A stretch of DNA of 64,000 bases from Methanobacteriota archaeon (GCA_029547605.1 JAKPPB010000020.1:62001-126000), one strand, 5' to 3'; positions 16,704 through 27,038 are shown, counted from the first letter of the stretch. Notes: generated by a model from the sequence alone, not told the origin. Numbers and translations are program-made.

Positions 16704-18896
16704 TCAGGCCAGGTAGTCCGCCGGGGTTGGCATTTGCTCCTTGAGGCCCTTTCTCTTCCGGATGGAGGTCACGACCTCCTTCATCAGGTTGCTCGGCACG
16801 AGTTCGAAACCTGCAAACTCGGTGCTCCACATCGCCCGGCCTTCGGTGGCGGAACGGATATCTCCGGCAAACCCGAAGAGCTCGGCAACGGGGGCTTTGC
16901 CGACGACCGTGACGGTGTCTCCCTCGCTCTGGATATCGTATACCTGCCCGCGCCTCCCCTGGATCTGGGCAGTGGCGTTCCCCATCTGATCGGTGGGGAC
17001 CGTGATCTGGATCTTCTGGACGGGCTCAAGGAGGGTGTCGCCTGCCATCAGCATCCCTGCCTTCACAGCCGCCCTCACTGCGGGGATGACCTGGGCCGGG
17101 CCCCTGTGGATGGCATCCTCGTGGAGCTTTACGTCCACGAGCTTGATCTTCAGGTTCTGGACCTTCTCGTCTGCGAGCGGGCCGCCATCGAGTGCTTCGT
17201 GGAGGCCCTCGATGATCAGTTCCATCGTCTCGTTCAGGTACTGGATACCCTTGGTCATGTCGATGAACATGGTGTGGCCATAGATGTCTTTGACATTCTT
17301 TGCCTCGTCCTTGTCCATGCCTGCAGCGATCAGGGCGTCACGACGCTCAAGCTGCGACTGGTTCATCGAGACCTGCCCATTCTTGATCAGTTCCACGATG
17401 GCGTCCGGCAGGACTTCGAGTTCCAGGTAGAACCGGTTGTGCCGGTTGGGGGACTTCCCTTCGACAGGGCCCGCCTTCTGCGTCACTGTCTCGCGGTACA
17501 CGACGATCGGCTCGGAGGTGATAATCTCCACACCTTTGTCCCTCTTGATGCGGCCTGTGACGATCTCCAGGTGAAGCTCTCCCATCCCCGAGATGAGGTG
17601 CTCCCCCGTCTCCTCGTTGATGTTGACCTGGAGGGTAGGGTCCTCCTTCGCGACCTGGCGGAGGACCTCGACGAGTTTCGGGAGGTCCTTCATGTTCTTG
17701 GCCTCTACCGCAACGGTCATCACAGGTTCACTGTAGTGCTTCAGGGACTCAAAAGGCGTCATGTCCTGCAGGGTGGTGACAGTGGACCCGACGATCGCGT
17801 CCTTTAAGCCCGTCACAGCAGCGATGTTCCCCGCGGTGATCTCCTCTACTTCGACCCTGGTAGGCCCCATGAAGATCCCCACCTGCTGGAGCCGGTTGAC
17901 CTTCTTTGCAGTCCCCATGACGTAGAGTTCGGTGCCGCGCCTGATCCGCCCGGAAAACAGCCTTCCGGTGGCAACTTCCCCTGCATGAGGATCGAACGAG
18001 ATATCGGTGATCATCAGAGTGGCGGGGCCGTTCGGGTCGCATTCGAGCATCGCTTTTCCTTCAGGCGTATTTGCATCCCCATGCCATATCACCTTGATAC
18101 GCCGCTTCTGCGAGTCTTTCGGGTTCGGCAGGTGCTTTACTACCATGTCGAGGACCACTTCACAGAGAGGACTCCTCTTCGCGAGGTTCTTCATGTCGCC
18201 GGTCCTGCAGCTCTCGTATACCTCTTTGAACGAGACCCCGCTCTTCTTCATAAAGGGGACCGAGACTGCCCAGTTGTAGAGTGCAGACCCGAAGGCAACA
18301 GTTCCCTGGGATGCATCGAGTTTCCAGCCTGCATTGTAAGCTTCCTCATTCATCCCCTTGATCAGCTTGTTGACCTTGTCGATGACCCGGCCCAGGCGGA
18401 TCTGCATCTCCATCTCATCCACCTTGAGCTCATTGATCAGGCGGTCGACCTTGTTGATGAAGAGGACCGGGCGGACACCTTCCTTGAGGGCCTGCCGGAG
18501 CACCGTCTCTGTCTGGGGCATCGTCCCTTCCACCGCATCGACCAGCACCACTGCACCGTCAACGGCCCTCATCGCGCGGGTGACGTCGCCCCCGAAGTCA
18601 ACGTGGCCCGGGGTGTCGATCATGTTGATCAGGAACTCCTGGCCTTCGTACTCGTGGACCATGGAGACGTTGCTCGCATCGATCGTGATGCCGCGGGCCT
18701 GCTCCTCCTCGTCAGAGTCCATGAAGAGCTGCTTTCCCGCAAGCTCTTCCGAGATGATCCCCGCTCCCGCAAGGAGGTTGTCGGAGAGGGTGGTCTTGCC
18801 GTGGTCGATATGGGCAACGATGCCAATATTCCGGATGTGTACCGGATCACTCATCAGTTCAGTGACTTTCTCGATTGATTTTTTGCCTCGGGCCAT
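16704..18896 (-). CDS. fusA: translation elongation factor EF-2
   Basis: A 730-residue translocation GTPase. G1 is '[15 protein letters not shown]' (about residues 27-41), G2 'ARGITIDAS', G3 'DTPGHVDF' and G4 'INKVDRLI'. The diphthamide loop near residue 600 reads '[17 protein letters not shown]', keeping the His that is modified to diphthamide in archaea and eukaryotes. The frame also allows a GTG four codons upstream; I use the ATG at 18896, with GGTG about seven bases before it. It follows rpsL and rpsG on the minus strand, the classic str-operon arrangement. Confidence 0.97.
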   Translation of the reverse strand: MARGKKSIEKVTELMSDPVHIRNIGIVAHIDHGKTTLSDNLLAGAGIISEELAGKQLFMDSDEEEQARGITIDASNVSMVHEYEGQEFLINMIDTPGHVDFGGDVTRAMRAVDGAVVLVDAVEGTMPQTETVLRQALKEGVRPVLFINKVDRLINELKVDEMEMQIRLGRVIDKVNKLIKGMNEEAYNAGWKLDASQGTVAFGSALYNWAVSVPFMKKSGVSFKEVYESCRTGDMKNLAKRSPLCEVVLDMVVKHLPNPKDSQKRRIKVIWHGDANTPEGKAMLECDPNGPATLMITDISFDPHAGEVATGRLFSGRIRRGTELYVMGTAKKVNRLQQVGIFMGPTRVEVEEITAGNIAAVTGLKDAIVGSTVTTLQDMTPFESLKHYSEPVMTVAVEAKNMKDLPKLVEVLRQVAKEDPTLQVNINEETGEHLISGMGELHLEIVTGRIKRDKGVEIITSEPIVVYRETVTQKAGPVEGKSPNRHNRFYLELEVLPDAIVELIKNGQVSMNQSQLERRDALIAAGMDKDEAKNVKDIYGHTMFIDMTKGIQYLNETMELIIEGLHEALDGGPLADEKVQNLKIKLVDVKLHEDAIHRGPAQVIPAVRAAVKAGMLMAGDTLLEPVQKIQITVPTDQMGNATAQIQGRRGQVYDIQSEGDTVTVVGKAPVAELFGFAGDIRSATEGRAMWSTEFAGFELVPSNLMKEVVTSIRKRKGLKEQMPTPADYLA

Positions 18897-18928
18897 CAAA
18901 AACACCACAAAAAAGTGAATATTGTTCC

Positions 18929-19510
18929 TTATCTTGCGGACTTCGCAATGCGCTCGCGTTCTTCCTTCTTGTTCACCGAGTATGCCTTGACGTCACCCTT
19001 CGAAGCGGCGATCAACTCGTCTGCAAGGCACGCGGCGACCGGCTTCTTGCTCTTGTGGGCTGCCTTGGAGACTGCCTCGGAGATGAAATAGAGGGAGGTG
19101 TTTACCCTCCGGATCGGTGCCGTGTCCACCGATTTCGGGACATTGATCCCGCCGTACTTCAGCCTGACCGTCTCTTCGCGCTGACCCGTGTTGGCAATCG
19201 CCTCGACGAGAACCTGGACCGGGTTCTTCTTGGTCTTCTTGTGGACGATCTCGAATGCGTCGCGCACGATGCGGGTGGCCAGCTGCTTGTTGCCGGTGTT
19301 CATCTCGGACTGCATCAGCCGGTTGATGAGTCGCTCGACGATGAGCATGTTGGCCTTGTTGAACTCCTGGCGGGTGAATTTACCGGTTGAATGAGGGACG
19401 ATCACGGGATTGAGGCTGATATACCTGACAAGGCTCGGGTCGGTCACCTGCACCTCGCCAAGGTCCCACTTGTTGAAGAGGAGCCGGGTTGCGGGTTCTG
19501 TCTGTGTCAT
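18929..19510 (-). CDS. rpsG: ribosomal protein S7
   Basis: A 193-residue small-subunit protein that nucleates assembly of the 16S 3' domain. Typical archaeal S7 segments are '[24 protein letters not shown]' at the N-terminus and '[23 protein letters not shown]' near residue 115. It lies six bases after rpsL and 32 bases before fusA, so the three are probably one transcript. Confidence 0.96.
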   Translation of the reverse strand: MTQTEPATRLLFNKWDLGEVQVTDPSLVRYISLNPVIVPHSTGKFTRQEFNKANMLIVERLINRLMQSEMNTGNKQLATRIVRDAFEIVHKKTKKNPVQVLVEAIANTGQREETVRLKYGGINVPKSVDTAPIRRVNTSLYFISEAVSKAAHKSKKPVAACLADELIAASKGDVKAYSVNKKEERERIAKSAR

Positions 19511-19516
19511 TCCAGA

Positions 19517-19945
19517 TCACCTGCGTGGCTTCTCTTTGCGGCCGATGACCATCTCGTGGAGTGAGACATTGTTCACCTTGGTGACGACATACCGGACACC
19601 CGGGATGTCTCCCATGGACCTCCCCAGTCTTCCCCCGATCCCCTCGATCTCGACCTCGTCGTGTTCATCGATGAAGTTGATGGCGCCGTCACCGACGGCG
19701 AATGCCGTGACCTGCCTGCCGTTCTTGATCAGCTGCACTCTCACGCACTTGCGGATTGCCGAGTTCGGCTGCTTGGCCTCTACACCAATCTTCTCGAGCA
19801 CGATCCCGCGTGCCTGCGGAGCGCCCTCGAGGGGGTCTGACTTGAGGTTGACCCCGCCCTGGCTCCGCACGAACTTCGGGTCGCTCCAGCGGAACTTCTT
19901 TGCGTCCTTGAGCAGCTTCCTTGCTGCGAATTTACCCTTTCCCAT
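19517..19945 (-). CDS. rpsL: ribosomal protein S12
   Basis: A 142-residue decoding-centre protein. The conserved segments '[25 protein letters not shown]' (about residues 58-82) and '[20 protein letters not shown]' are clear. It is the first gene of the S12-S7-EF-2 unit, with a TATA element about 55 bases before its start. Confidence 0.97.
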   Translation of the reverse strand: MGKGKFAARKLLKDAKKFRWSDPKFVRSQGGVNLKSDPLEGAPQARGIVLEKIGVEAKQPNSAIRKCVRVQLIKNGRQVTAFAVGDGAINFIDEHDEVEIEGIGGRLGRSMGDIPGVRYVVTKVNNVSLHEMVIGRKEKPRR

Positions 19946-20000
19946 GAAATACCCTCATGTACCAGTTCATCTGTGGTGGACTCGGTTTCACCCAGTGTGG

Positions 20001-20010
20001 TATATATAAA
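20001..20010 (-). promoter_or_regulatory. TATA element of the rpsL-rpsG-fusA operon
   Basis: On the minus strand the sequence reads TTTATATATA, a near-ideal archaeal TATA box. It would place the transcription start near 19975, about 30 bases before the rpsL ATG. Confidence 0.6.
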
Positions 20011-20021
20011 CGCGCGGTGGC

Positions 20022-20090
20022 GACTTATATATTATGGAGGAGTCCCCGATTGCCTGTATTGGTTGCATCGCATTGCTAATAATATTATAT
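20022..20090 (+). promoter_or_regulatory. two TATA-like elements upstream of queD
   Basis: On the plus strand 'acttatatatt' (20023-20033) and 'aatattatat' (20081-20090) precede queD. The second lies ~24 bases before the ATG and would give a nearly leaderless transcript; the first would leave a leader of ~55 bases. Confidence 0.4.
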
Positions 20091-20113
20091 CCCGTTCCCG
20101 CCAACCTTCTCTC

Positions 20114-20527
20114 ATGATCTGCCGCATTTACAAGGAGGTGCAGTTCGATGCAAGCCACAGGTTGCTGCATTACAAGGGGAAATGCGCCTGCCTGCACGGG
20201 CACCGATGGAAGGTGGAGGTGTGGATGGAGGGGCAGGTGGACGGGCGGACCGGCATTCTGGTGGACTACAATACCATAAAAAATGTCATCGGGCGGTACG
20301 ATCACCAGATCATCCTCAACGAAGGAGACCCCATGGTCCAGGCAATTACCGCATTCCACCCGGTCATCACGACCCCTGGTGAGCCCACAAGCGAACTGCT
20401 CGCATCCCTGATTGCCGGCATGCTCAACGAAGAGTGCCGCGTTCTGGGCCTCGACGCGAGGGTGATCCGGATCCGTGTCTGGGAATCCCCTTCCTGCCAT
20501 GCAGAAGTGAACTATGAAAGTCAGTGA
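20114..20527 (+). CDS. queD: 6-carboxytetrahydropterin synthase-type protein
   Basis: A 137-residue member of the PTPS/QueD family, which turns 7,8-dihydroneopterin triphosphate into 6-carboxy-tetrahydropterin on the way to preQ0. The zinc ligands His15 ('DASH'), His28 and His30 are present. The catalytic CxxxHGH motif appears as 'CACLHGH' from Cys24, the QueD form. The order queD-queE-queC, with queD overlapping queE by 14 bases, shows that it serves 7-deazaguanine synthesis, in archaea for archaeosine at position 15 of tRNA. The frame is open upstream, but family homology begins at this ATG. Confidence 0.93.
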   Translation: MICRIYKEVQFDASHRLLHYKGKCACLHGHRWKVEVWMEGQVDGRTGILVDYNTIKNVIGRYDHQIILNEGDPMVQAITAFHPVITTPGEPTSELLASLIAGMLNEECRVLGLDARVIRIRVWESPSCHAEVNYESQ

Positions 20528-21122
20528 GGTGTTCAGGAGCGTCCAGGGTGAGGGGAAACGGCAGGGGAGACCATGCACTTTCATCAGGTTTGCCGGCTGC
20601 AACCTCAGCTGTTCCTGGTGCGACACTCCCTACGCCCGCTCTGGCGGAACCGAGATGGACGAGGAGGAGATCGCCTCGCGGGTGCATGAACTCGGAGGCA
20701 CCTACCTCTGCATCACCGGGGGAGAGCCTCTCCTCCAGGGTCGCCCGCTCCTCTCCCTCCTCATGTCCCTCCATGCCGAAGGGTACCTCATCGACATAGA
20801 GACGAACGGCACAATCGATTTTTCCTCGTTCCAGGATTACGCAGGTATCTGTATGGACGTGAAGTGTCCCTCTTCGGGGGAGGAGAGCGATCTCTCGCTC
20901 CTCTGCGGGATCACGCAGGAGGACTCGGTAAAGTTCGTGGTCAGCGACCTCGCGGACTGCGAATACGCCGCCAGGGTGCTTGAGTCGCACCCCGTCAGGG
21001 GAGAGGTCTTCTTCTCCCCGGTCGAGGGGTCAGACGCATATGCCATCGCATCCTTCCTGATCGACCGGGATCTTCCCGCGAGGCTGCAGCTGCAGCTCCA
21101 TAAGACCCTGGGGGTGCGCTAG
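20514..21122 (+). CDS. queE: 7-carboxy-7-deazaguanine synthase
   Basis: A 202-residue radical SAM enzyme that contracts 6-carboxy-tetrahydropterin to 7-carboxy-7-deazaguanine. The cluster motif CxxxCxxC is 'CNLSCSWC' (Cys29, Cys33, Cys36), with 'SVQGEGKRQGRPC' before it and the SAM-binding 'ITGGEPLLQ' at about residue 65. The small size and truncated barrel fit QueE. It lies between queD and queC. Confidence 0.94.
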   Translation: MKVSEVFRSVQGEGKRQGRPCTFIRFAGCNLSCSWCDTPYARSGGTEMDEEEIASRVHELGGTYLCITGGEPLLQGRPLLSLLMSLHAEGYLIDIETNGTIDFSSFQDYAGICMDVKCPSSGEESDLSLLCGITQEDSVKFVVSDLADCEYAARVLESHPVRGEVFFSPVEGSDAYAIASFLIDRDLPARLQLQLHKTLGVR

Positions 21123-21125
21123 ACC

Positions 21126-21797
21126 ATGAGAGCGGTGTGCCTCCTCTCCGGAGGGATGGACTCGGCTACCCTCGCCTACCTCGCTCGCGAGAGGGGCTTT
21201 TCGATCCTCGCACTCCATTTCAATTACGGCCAGCGCACCGAGAAGAAGGAACGCGCCTGCGCACAGACCATTGCAGGACTGCTCGGCGCCGAGGAGTTCC
21301 GGGAGGTCGACCTCGCCTATCTCTCGGCATTCGGGGCGAGCAGCCTGACAGACCATACGCTCCCAGTCGATTGCTACCGCTCTGACCGGGATGGTATCCC
21401 CAACACCTATGTCCCGTTCCGGAACGGAAATCTCCTCGCGATCGCCACCAGTTATGCAGAGGCGCGTGGCGCAGAGGCCATATTCATCGGCGTCCAGTCC
21501 CAGGATTACAGCGGGTACCCTGACTGCCGCCCCGCCTTCATCGAGGCGTTCCAGACGGCTATCGACACGGGGACGAGGACGGGGACCACCATCAGGATTC
21601 ATACCCCGTTCATCCGGATGAGCAAGAGGGAGATACTCGTGGAGGGTTCCCGCATGAAAGTTCCCTATGAGCACACATGGTCGTGCTACCAGGACGAGGA
21701 AGTGGCCTGTGGAAGGTGCGGGGCATGCCATTTCCGCAAAGAGGCGTTCTCTTTGGTCGGGATGAAAGATCCTATCCCGTACCGGGAGGAGACATGA
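21126..21797 (+). CDS. queC: 7-cyano-7-deazaguanine (preQ0) synthase
   Basis: A 223-residue PP-loop ATPase that converts 7-carboxy-7-deazaguanine and ammonia to preQ0. The ATP motif 'LLSGGMDSATLAYLA' is at residues ~6-20, 'HFNYGQRTEKKE' at ~35, and the zinc-binding cysteines lie in 'CYQDEEVACGRCGACHFR' near the C-terminus. Its stop overlaps the ATG of the Nudix gene (ATGA). Confidence 0.95.
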   Translation: MRAVCLLSGGMDSATLAYLARERGFSILALHFNYGQRTEKKERACAQTIAGLLGAEEFREVDLAYLSAFGASSLTDHTLPVDCYRSDRDGIPNTYVPFRNGNLLAIATSYAEARGAEAIFIGVQSQDYSGYPDCRPAFIEAFQTAIDTGTRTGTTIRIHTPFIRMSKREILVEGSRMKVPYEHTWSCYQDEEVACGRCGACHFRKEAFSLVGMKDPIPYREET

Positions 21798-22303
21798 CTG
21801 ATATTTACAGGGGGAAGAGGTTGTGGGTAGACAGAAAGGAGTACAACCTTCCATCCGGATCCCGGGTCGAGAAAGTGGCAGTGCACCCCGGGAATGCGGT
21901 CGTCATCCTGCCATTCAGGGCAGATGGCTCCTGCTATCTCATCCGGCAGTACCGGTTCGTGATCGGGAAGTACATCCTTGAGGCCCCTGCAGGAACCCTC
22001 AATCCCGGTGAAGACCCTGTTGCCGCGGCACACCGTGAGCTAATCGAGGAGACAGGGTTCCAGGCAGAGACGCTCATCCCACGCGGCACCCTCTATACCA
22101 CCCCCGGGTTCTCAGACGAGGTTCTTTTCCTCTACGAGGCCCATGGGCTCTCTCCCTCCTGCCTGTATCAAAAAGACGAGGACGAGATCATCGAGCTTGT
22201 CAGGGTAAAATGGGAGGATCTCCCTGAAATGATCAGGGACGGCAGGATCTGTGACGCCAAGACGATCAGTATCATCTGCCGCTGCATCGGTGAATCGCGG
22301 TGA
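21794..22303 (+). CDS. Nudix hydrolase, ADP-ribose pyrophosphatase-like
   Basis: A 169-residue Nudix protein. The Nudix box GX5EX7REUXEEXGU is intact as 'GTLNPGEDPVAAAHREL' followed by 'IEETGF' (about residues 73-95). The preceding 'RQYRFVIGKYILEAPAG' is typical of ADP-ribose/ADP-sugar pyrophosphatases. The substrate is inferred from family only. The ATG overlaps the queC stop and the stop overlaps the next gene's GTG start, so it is embedded in the operon. Confidence 0.88.
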   Translation: MTDIYRGKRLWVDRKEYNLPSGSRVEKVAVHPGNAVVILPFRADGSCYLIRQYRFVIGKYILEAPAGTLNPGEDPVAAAHRELIEETGFQAETLIPRGTLYTTPGFSDEVLFLYEAHGLSPSCLYQKDEDEIIELVRVKWEDLPEMIRDGRICDAKTISIICRCIGESR

Positions 22304-23184
22304 GATCCCCGCTCTTGGCCCCCTGCCTTGTCCTTGCCCTTCTCTTGGTGTTGCCGGGATGCCTGGAGGAGCGCGAAATGCCCCGGGGAGACTACGCGGT
22401 AAATGAGTCCGGCTGGCTCTCCCTGGATTGCCCGGTATGCACCGCAGAGGAAACGTCGTGTTCAAGAGATGAAGGGTTCACATTCACCAGGATAGTATTC
22501 CACACTGGGGAAGGAGACGTATACGCCTTCGCTGCGCTCCCTGACGCCCCTGTGGCAGCCTTCGTGCTTGCCCCTGGTGCAGGAGTCAGGAAGGAAGGGC
22601 ACCGCGACAGGGCAGGGGCATTCGCCCGGTCCAATTATGCGTTCATCGTCCTTGACATGCGGGGAAATGGCGGCGAGACAGGGGGTTATCCAATGGACCT
22701 TGCGCGTGACTACCAGAGATTCCTTGACCATGAATGGCCCGAGTACTATCTCTCGGTATGCGATATCCAGTGCGCGAGGGCTTACTTGCAGGAGAAGAAT
22801 CATGTACCTGTATATGCCATGGGCGAGAGCAACGGGGGGCGGTATGCGGCCATTGCCGCTGCACTGGATCCGGGGTTCGCGGGGTTCATCGGTGTCTCGA
22901 CATCGGGGTTCTCAAGAGCCGGTGATTCATACACAGGCAATGCGCGCCGGTTCCTCCTCTCTGTCGACCCCGAGGCCTGCGCGGAACGCATGGCGAACCG
23001 GAGCAGCTGGGTCCTCCACTCTCCTGGGGACACAGTCATTCCCTTCGCCGATGGGCAGGCATTATACAGGGCGCTGCCTGAACCGAAATCATTCTTTCCC
23101 TTCAACGGCACCCACGGGCTCAACGAAGAGGCAGACGCACGGATACTCGGGGAATGTGCGCAAATTTATGGCCCTGCGGGTTGA
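22300..23184 (+). CDS. alpha/beta hydrolase, predicted lipoprotein
   Basis: A 294-residue predicted extracytoplasmic hydrolase. The N-terminus is a signal sequence with a lipobox-like end ('LLLVLPGCLEE', Cys about residue 21). The core has an oxyanion segment 'FVLAPGAGVRKEGH', the Ser nucleophile elbow 'MGESNGG' (about residue 170), a candidate acid in 'HSPGDTVIPF' and a catalytic His in 'NGTHGLNEE'. The substrate is unknown. It starts with GTG overlapping the Nudix stop. A secreted hydrolase is an unexpected member of an otherwise cytoplasmic tRNA-linked operon. Confidence 0.8.
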   Translation: MRSPLLAPCLVLALLLVLPGCLEEREMPRGDYAVNESGWLSLDCPVCTAEETSCSRDEGFTFTRIVFHTGEGDVYAFAALPDAPVAAFVLAPGAGVRKEGHRDRAGAFARSNYAFIVLDMRGNGGETGGYPMDLARDYQRFLDHEWPEYYLSVCDIQCARAYLQEKNHVPVYAMGESNGGRYAAIAAALDPGFAGFIGVSTSGFSRAGDSYTGNARRFLLSVDPEACAERMANRSSWVLHSPGDTVIPFADGQALYRALPEPKSFFPFNGTHGLNEEADARILGECAQIYGPAG

Positions 23185-23203
23185 TTCGTATTGAAGCTTT
23201 GAT

Positions 23204-24496
23204 ATGTCCACAGAGAAGGAGATGACCGGGTCCCAGGAGATGGACGAAGGCCGGAGGCGCTACGAGTTCAAGAAGACACTCGAGCGGCTCATGGCCAAGC
23301 AGGGAAGCGGAACCGAGCTCATCTCGCTCTACATACCACCTGACAAGCAGATCCATGACGTGACCGCGCAGCTCCGGGACGAGTTTGGGCAGTGCGCGAA
23401 CATCAAGAGCAAGCAGACTCGCACCAATGTCCAGAGCGCCATCTCCTCGATCCTCTCGCGGCTCAAGTATTATAAGAACCCGCCGCCCCATGGCATGGCG
23501 GTCTTCTGCGGCACTGTCCAGCTGCAGGGGGACAGGACCGACCTCGAATGCACCATCATCGAGCCTCCCGAGCCCCTGAACCTCTACATGTACCGGTGCA
23601 GCTCAAACTTCGAGCTCGAGCCGCTCAAGCAGATGCTCGAGGAGAAGAGCGTGTACGGGCTTCTCGTGCTTGACCGGCGCGAGGCGTACTGGGGGTTCCT
23701 CCGCGGCAACCGGATCGAGCCGATAGGGGGCGCCACCTCCACAGTCCCGGGCAAGCAGAGGAAGGGGGGGCAGTCAAGCGTTCGTTTCGCGAGGCTGCGC
23801 GAGATCGCCATCAATGACTTCTACACAAAGGTCGGTGAAAGGGCAAGCGACATCTTCCTGGCCGAGAAGGACTTCTTCGAGCGTTTCAAGGGCGTCCTCA
23901 TCGGGGGTCCGAGCCCCACGAAGGAGGAGTTTGAGGCGGGCCAGTACCTCCATCACGAGATCCAGAAACGGATCATCGGCCTCTTTGACGTGGCCTATAC
24001 CAACGAGAGCGGGCTATCCGAGCTCGTTGACGCCGCAAAAGACGCCCTGAAGGGGATGGAGGTGATCAAGGAGAAGGAGTTCATGAACCGGTTCTTAAAA
24101 GAACTTGTCAGGGAGAACGGTCTTGCCGCATACGGCGAAGAGAGTATCAGGAAGAACCTCAATGTCGGTTCAGTCGATATCCTCCTCCTCTCCGCATCTC
24201 TCCGGAAGTCAAGGGTCAGCGTCAGGTGCCAGGCCTGCGGCCATGCAGAGGAGCGGACCATCCAGCTCGAGCCGGGAAAGACCGTCCAGGACCTGCTCTC
24301 TTCCCAGACATGCCGGAAGTGCAGTGGGCCCCTTGTCGTGGACCAGGAGGTCGATATCATCGAGGAACTGACGCGGCTTGCCGACCAGACCAGCACGAGG
24401 GTTGAGATCATCTCTGACGACTTCGAGGAGGGCTCGATCCTCTATACCGCGTTCGGGGGAATCGCTGCGATCCTCCGCTACCGGACAGGGTACTGA
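23204..24496 (+). CDS. prf1: peptide chain release factor aRF1
   Basis: A 430-residue class 1 release factor that reads all three stop codons and frees the peptide. The stop-recognition motifs NIKS (residues 66-69) and YxCxxxF ('YRCSSNF', 129-135) and the hydrolysis motif GGQ (187-189, in 'RKGGQSS') are all present. A zinc-ribbon-like segment with CxxC pairs ('CQACGHAEE', 'CRKCSG') lies near residue 350, as in archaeal aRF1. It is three bases before argS. Confidence 0.97.
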   Translation: MSTEKEMTGSQEMDEGRRRYEFKKTLERLMAKQGSGTELISLYIPPDKQIHDVTAQLRDEFGQCANIKSKQTRTNVQSAISSILSRLKYYKNPPPHGMAVFCGTVQLQGDRTDLECTIIEPPEPLNLYMYRCSSNFELEPLKQMLEEKSVYGLLVLDRREAYWGFLRGNRIEPIGGATSTVPGKQRKGGQSSVRFARLREIAINDFYTKVGERASDIFLAEKDFFERFKGVLIGGPSPTKEEFEAGQYLHHEIQKRIIGLFDVAYTNESGLSELVDAAKDALKGMEVIKEKEFMNRFLKELVRENGLAAYGEESIRKNLNVGSVDILLLSASLRKSRVSVRCQACGHAEERTIQLEPGKTVQDLLSSQTCRKCSGPLVVDQEVDIIEELTRLADQTSTRVEIISDDFEEGSILYTAFGGIAAILRYRTGY

Positions 24497-24499
24497 ACC

Positions 24500-26164
24500 A
24501 TGCTTTCTACGCTCTACAATACAATCGAGGGTGCCCTCAGGGAAGTGACCGGCCGGGACGAGGTGTTCCTGGTGGAGGGGGGTGCACACGCAGACCTCGC
24601 GAGCACGGTCGCATTCGGGCTTGCGAAGCAGGAGAGAAAATCTCCAGTGGAGATAGCACGGGATCTTGCCGCGAGGCTTGCGAAGCGGGACGACTTTACA
24701 GAGATCTCAGTGGAGGCCCTTGGCCCGTACCTGAACTTTCACTTCAGCAGGGCTGTCATAGAACGGGCGCTCCTGGAAGCCACCCTGCCAGGCTACGGGA
24801 CGCTGCCGCGCAAGGAGGAGCGAGTTGTCCTCGAACACACCAGCGCGAACCCGAACGGCCCACTTCATGTCGGGCACATAAGGAATACTATACTCGGCGA
24901 TACCCTTGCCAGGAGCTTCCGGAAGGCAGGGTATCCCCTCGAGGTCCAGTACTATGTCAACGACATGGGCCGGCAGATCGCCATCGTGGTATGGGGCTTT
25001 TCCACCCTCAAAGACACACCGGTCCATGGAGAGAAAGGGGACCACCACGTGGCAAGAATTTACATCGCGGCCAACAGGGCGCTCGAAGCGAGGCCTGAAT
25101 CCGTTGCGGAAGTTGACCGCCTGATGCAGCAGGTCGAGAATGGTGACCAGGCTACGGTCGCTCTCTTCAGGAAGGCCGTCACTCTCTGCCTGGACGGGTT
25201 CACAGTCACCCTCCAGCGTCTTGGCGCACGCCACGACCGGTTCGTGTGGGAGAGCGACTTCATCAGGAACGGTGATACCGCGAGGGTCCTGGCCAAGGTC
25301 TCTCACATGGAGGAGTGCCACGAAGACGGGAAACTCTGGCTCGACCTCTCGGCCTCGGGCTTCGAGAAGGAGTACGTACTCCGGAGGAGCGACGGGACCT
25401 CAGTCTATGCCGCCCGCGATCTCGCCTACCATACCTGGAAGGGCAGGAACTTCGACAGGGTGATCGACGTGCTCGGCGCCGACCACAAGCTGATTGGTGC
25501 GCAGCTGATCGCAACACTCCGTCTCCTCGGCGAAAAGACACCCGAGATTGTCCACTTCGAGTTTGTATCCCTCCCGGAAGGGTCGATGAGCACGCGTGCC
25601 GGTAAATTCGTGTCGGCGGACGAGCTCCTTGACGAGGTGGAGAGGCGTGCGATGGAAGAGGTGACAACCCGGAGGCCCGAGCTGCCGGAGACCGAGCGCC
25701 GGGCCATCGCCAGGTCCGTTGCCCTTGCCGCCATCCGGTACGATATTGTGAGGATATCCCCTGAAAAGAGCACGGTCTTTGACTGGAAGGAAGCGCTCGA
25801 CTTCGAGCGCCAGAGTGGCCCCTATATCCAGTACGCTCATGCCCGGGCCTGCAGCATCCTCGAGAAGGCGGGCGAGTTCGAGGAATGCATCATGCTCGAG
25901 AACGAGCACGAAATGGCACTCGCCAGGCAGATCATCCGGTTCCCCATGGTCATCGAAAGCGTGGTCCGCGAGCTCAAACCGCACCTCCTCGCGGCATACG
26001 CAAGGGAACTCGCCGACCTCTTCAATGCCTTCTACCACTTCGAGCCGGTACTCAAGAGCGAAGGCATGACGCGGCGCTCACGGCTGACCCTGGTGAGGGC
26101 GACCCAGAATACCCTTGCAGAGGCGCTGCAGACACTGGGTATCGATGCACTCAGGACCATGTGA
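24500..26164 (+). CDS. argS: arginyl-tRNA synthetase
   Basis: A 554-residue class I synthetase. The N-terminal Add-1 domain recognises the tRNA elbow. The HIGH motif appears as 'HVGH' (about residue 122, after 'SANPNGPL') and the KMSKS equivalent as 'MSTR' (about 363), as expected since ArgRS often lacks the canonical Lys. The C-terminal DALR anticodon domain ends in '[16 protein letters not shown]'. It overlaps the start of taw1 by about 20 bases. Confidence 0.96.
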   Translation: MLSTLYNTIEGALREVTGRDEVFLVEGGAHADLASTVAFGLAKQERKSPVEIARDLAARLAKRDDFTEISVEALGPYLNFHFSRAVIERALLEATLPGYGTLPRKEERVVLEHTSANPNGPLHVGHIRNTILGDTLARSFRKAGYPLEVQYYVNDMGRQIAIVVWGFSTLKDTPVHGEKGDHHVARIYIAANRALEARPESVAEVDRLMQQVENGDQATVALFRKAVTLCLDGFTVTLQRLGARHDRFVWESDFIRNGDTARVLAKVSHMEECHEDGKLWLDLSASGFEKEYVLRRSDGTSVYAARDLAYHTWKGRNFDRVIDVLGADHKLIGAQLIATLRLLGEKTPEIVHFEFVSLPEGSMSTRAGKFVSADELLDEVERRAMEEVTTRRPELPETERRAIARSVALAAIRYDIVRISPEKSTVFDWKEALDFERQSGPYIQYAHARACSILEKAGEFEECIMLENEHEMALARQIIRFPMVIESVVRELKPHLLAAYARELADLFNAFYHFEPVLKSEGMTRRSRLTLVRATQNTLAEALQTLGIDALRTM

Positions 26165-27038
26165 TGCCCTGCGCCGCCAGGGGTACCAGTTCTTCTCTCC
26201 GGAGTCTTCGGCCGCACTGAAGCCCTGCCTGTGGTGCAAGAGGGCGCTTCGGGGAGGCGAAATGTGCTACAAGCACCAGTTCTACGGGATTGCCAGCCAC
26301 CGCTGTGTCCAGATGACCCCGACGCTCCGGTGCAACCAGCGGTGCCTCTTCTGCTGGAGGTCGTTCGAGCATGAGTATCCCGGGGAGAGGGATCTCTCGC
26401 CCGAGGAGATCCTCATGCGGGTTGCAGCGCTCCAGAAAAAGGCGCTCTCCGGGTACAAACCTTCTCCTTACGTCACCCCGGAACGGTTCGCCGAAGCCCT
26501 CGACCCAAGGCACGTGGCTGTATCCCTTTCAGGTGAGCCCACGCTCTATCCCCATCTCCCCGCGCTCATAGACCTCTTCTCCCGCGAGGGCTTCTCGACG
26601 TTTCTTGTCACCAATGGAACCCGACCCGATGTCGTTGCACGGTGCAGACCGTTCCAGACTTATGTCTCGCTCACCGCTCCCGACGCCGGGACGTACAGGA
26701 AAGTGTGCCGGCCCCTCGAAGACACCTGGGAAGACGTCCAGGAGAGCCTCTCCCTGCTGGGAACACGCCGCTCGGCAATACGCATCACACTCGTCAAGGG
26801 GTACAACGACTTCTCCCCCGGCTCATATGCGCGGATGATCCAGGATTCGGGGGCGACGTTTGTGGAAGTGAAGGGATATATGTTTCTCGGATACAGTAGA
26901 AAGAGATTGGAAAGAGGGAATATGCCGACCTTTGCCCATGTGAAGGAGTTTGCAGAGCACATTGCCGCGGCATGCGACTACGAGGTCAGGGACGAGAACC
27001 CTGCGAGCCGGGTGGTCTGCATGGGGAGGGGGCAATGA
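26145..27038 (+). CDS. taw1: 4-demethylwyosine synthase (TYW1)
   Basis: A 297-residue radical SAM enzyme that builds the tricyclic base of wyosine derivatives at G37 of tRNA-Phe. The motif CxxxCxxC is 'CNQRCLFC' (Cys63, 67, 70). A second set of N-terminal cysteines ('PCLWCKRAL', '[12 protein letters not shown]') can hold the extra cluster. '[21 protein letters not shown]' is characteristic of archaeal TYW1. Homology starts at 'DALRRQGYQ', so the ATG at 26145, inside the end of argS, fits best; the more upstream start gives unrelated residues. The stop overlaps the sepS ATG (ATGA). Confidence 0.93.
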   Translation: MHSGPCDALRRQGYQFFSPESSAALKPCLWCKRALRGGEMCYKHQFYGIASHRCVQMTPTLRCNQRCLFCWRSFEHEYPGERDLSPEEILMRVAALQKKALSGYKPSPYVTPERFAEALDPRHVAVSLSGEPTLYPHLPALIDLFSREGFSTFLVTNGTRPDVVARCRPFQTYVSLTAPDAGTYRKVCRPLEDTWEDVQESLSLLGTRRSAIRITLVKGYNDFSPGSYARMIQDSGATFVEVKGYMFLGYSRKRLERGNMPTFAHVKEFAEHIAAACDYEVRDENPASRVVCMGRGQ

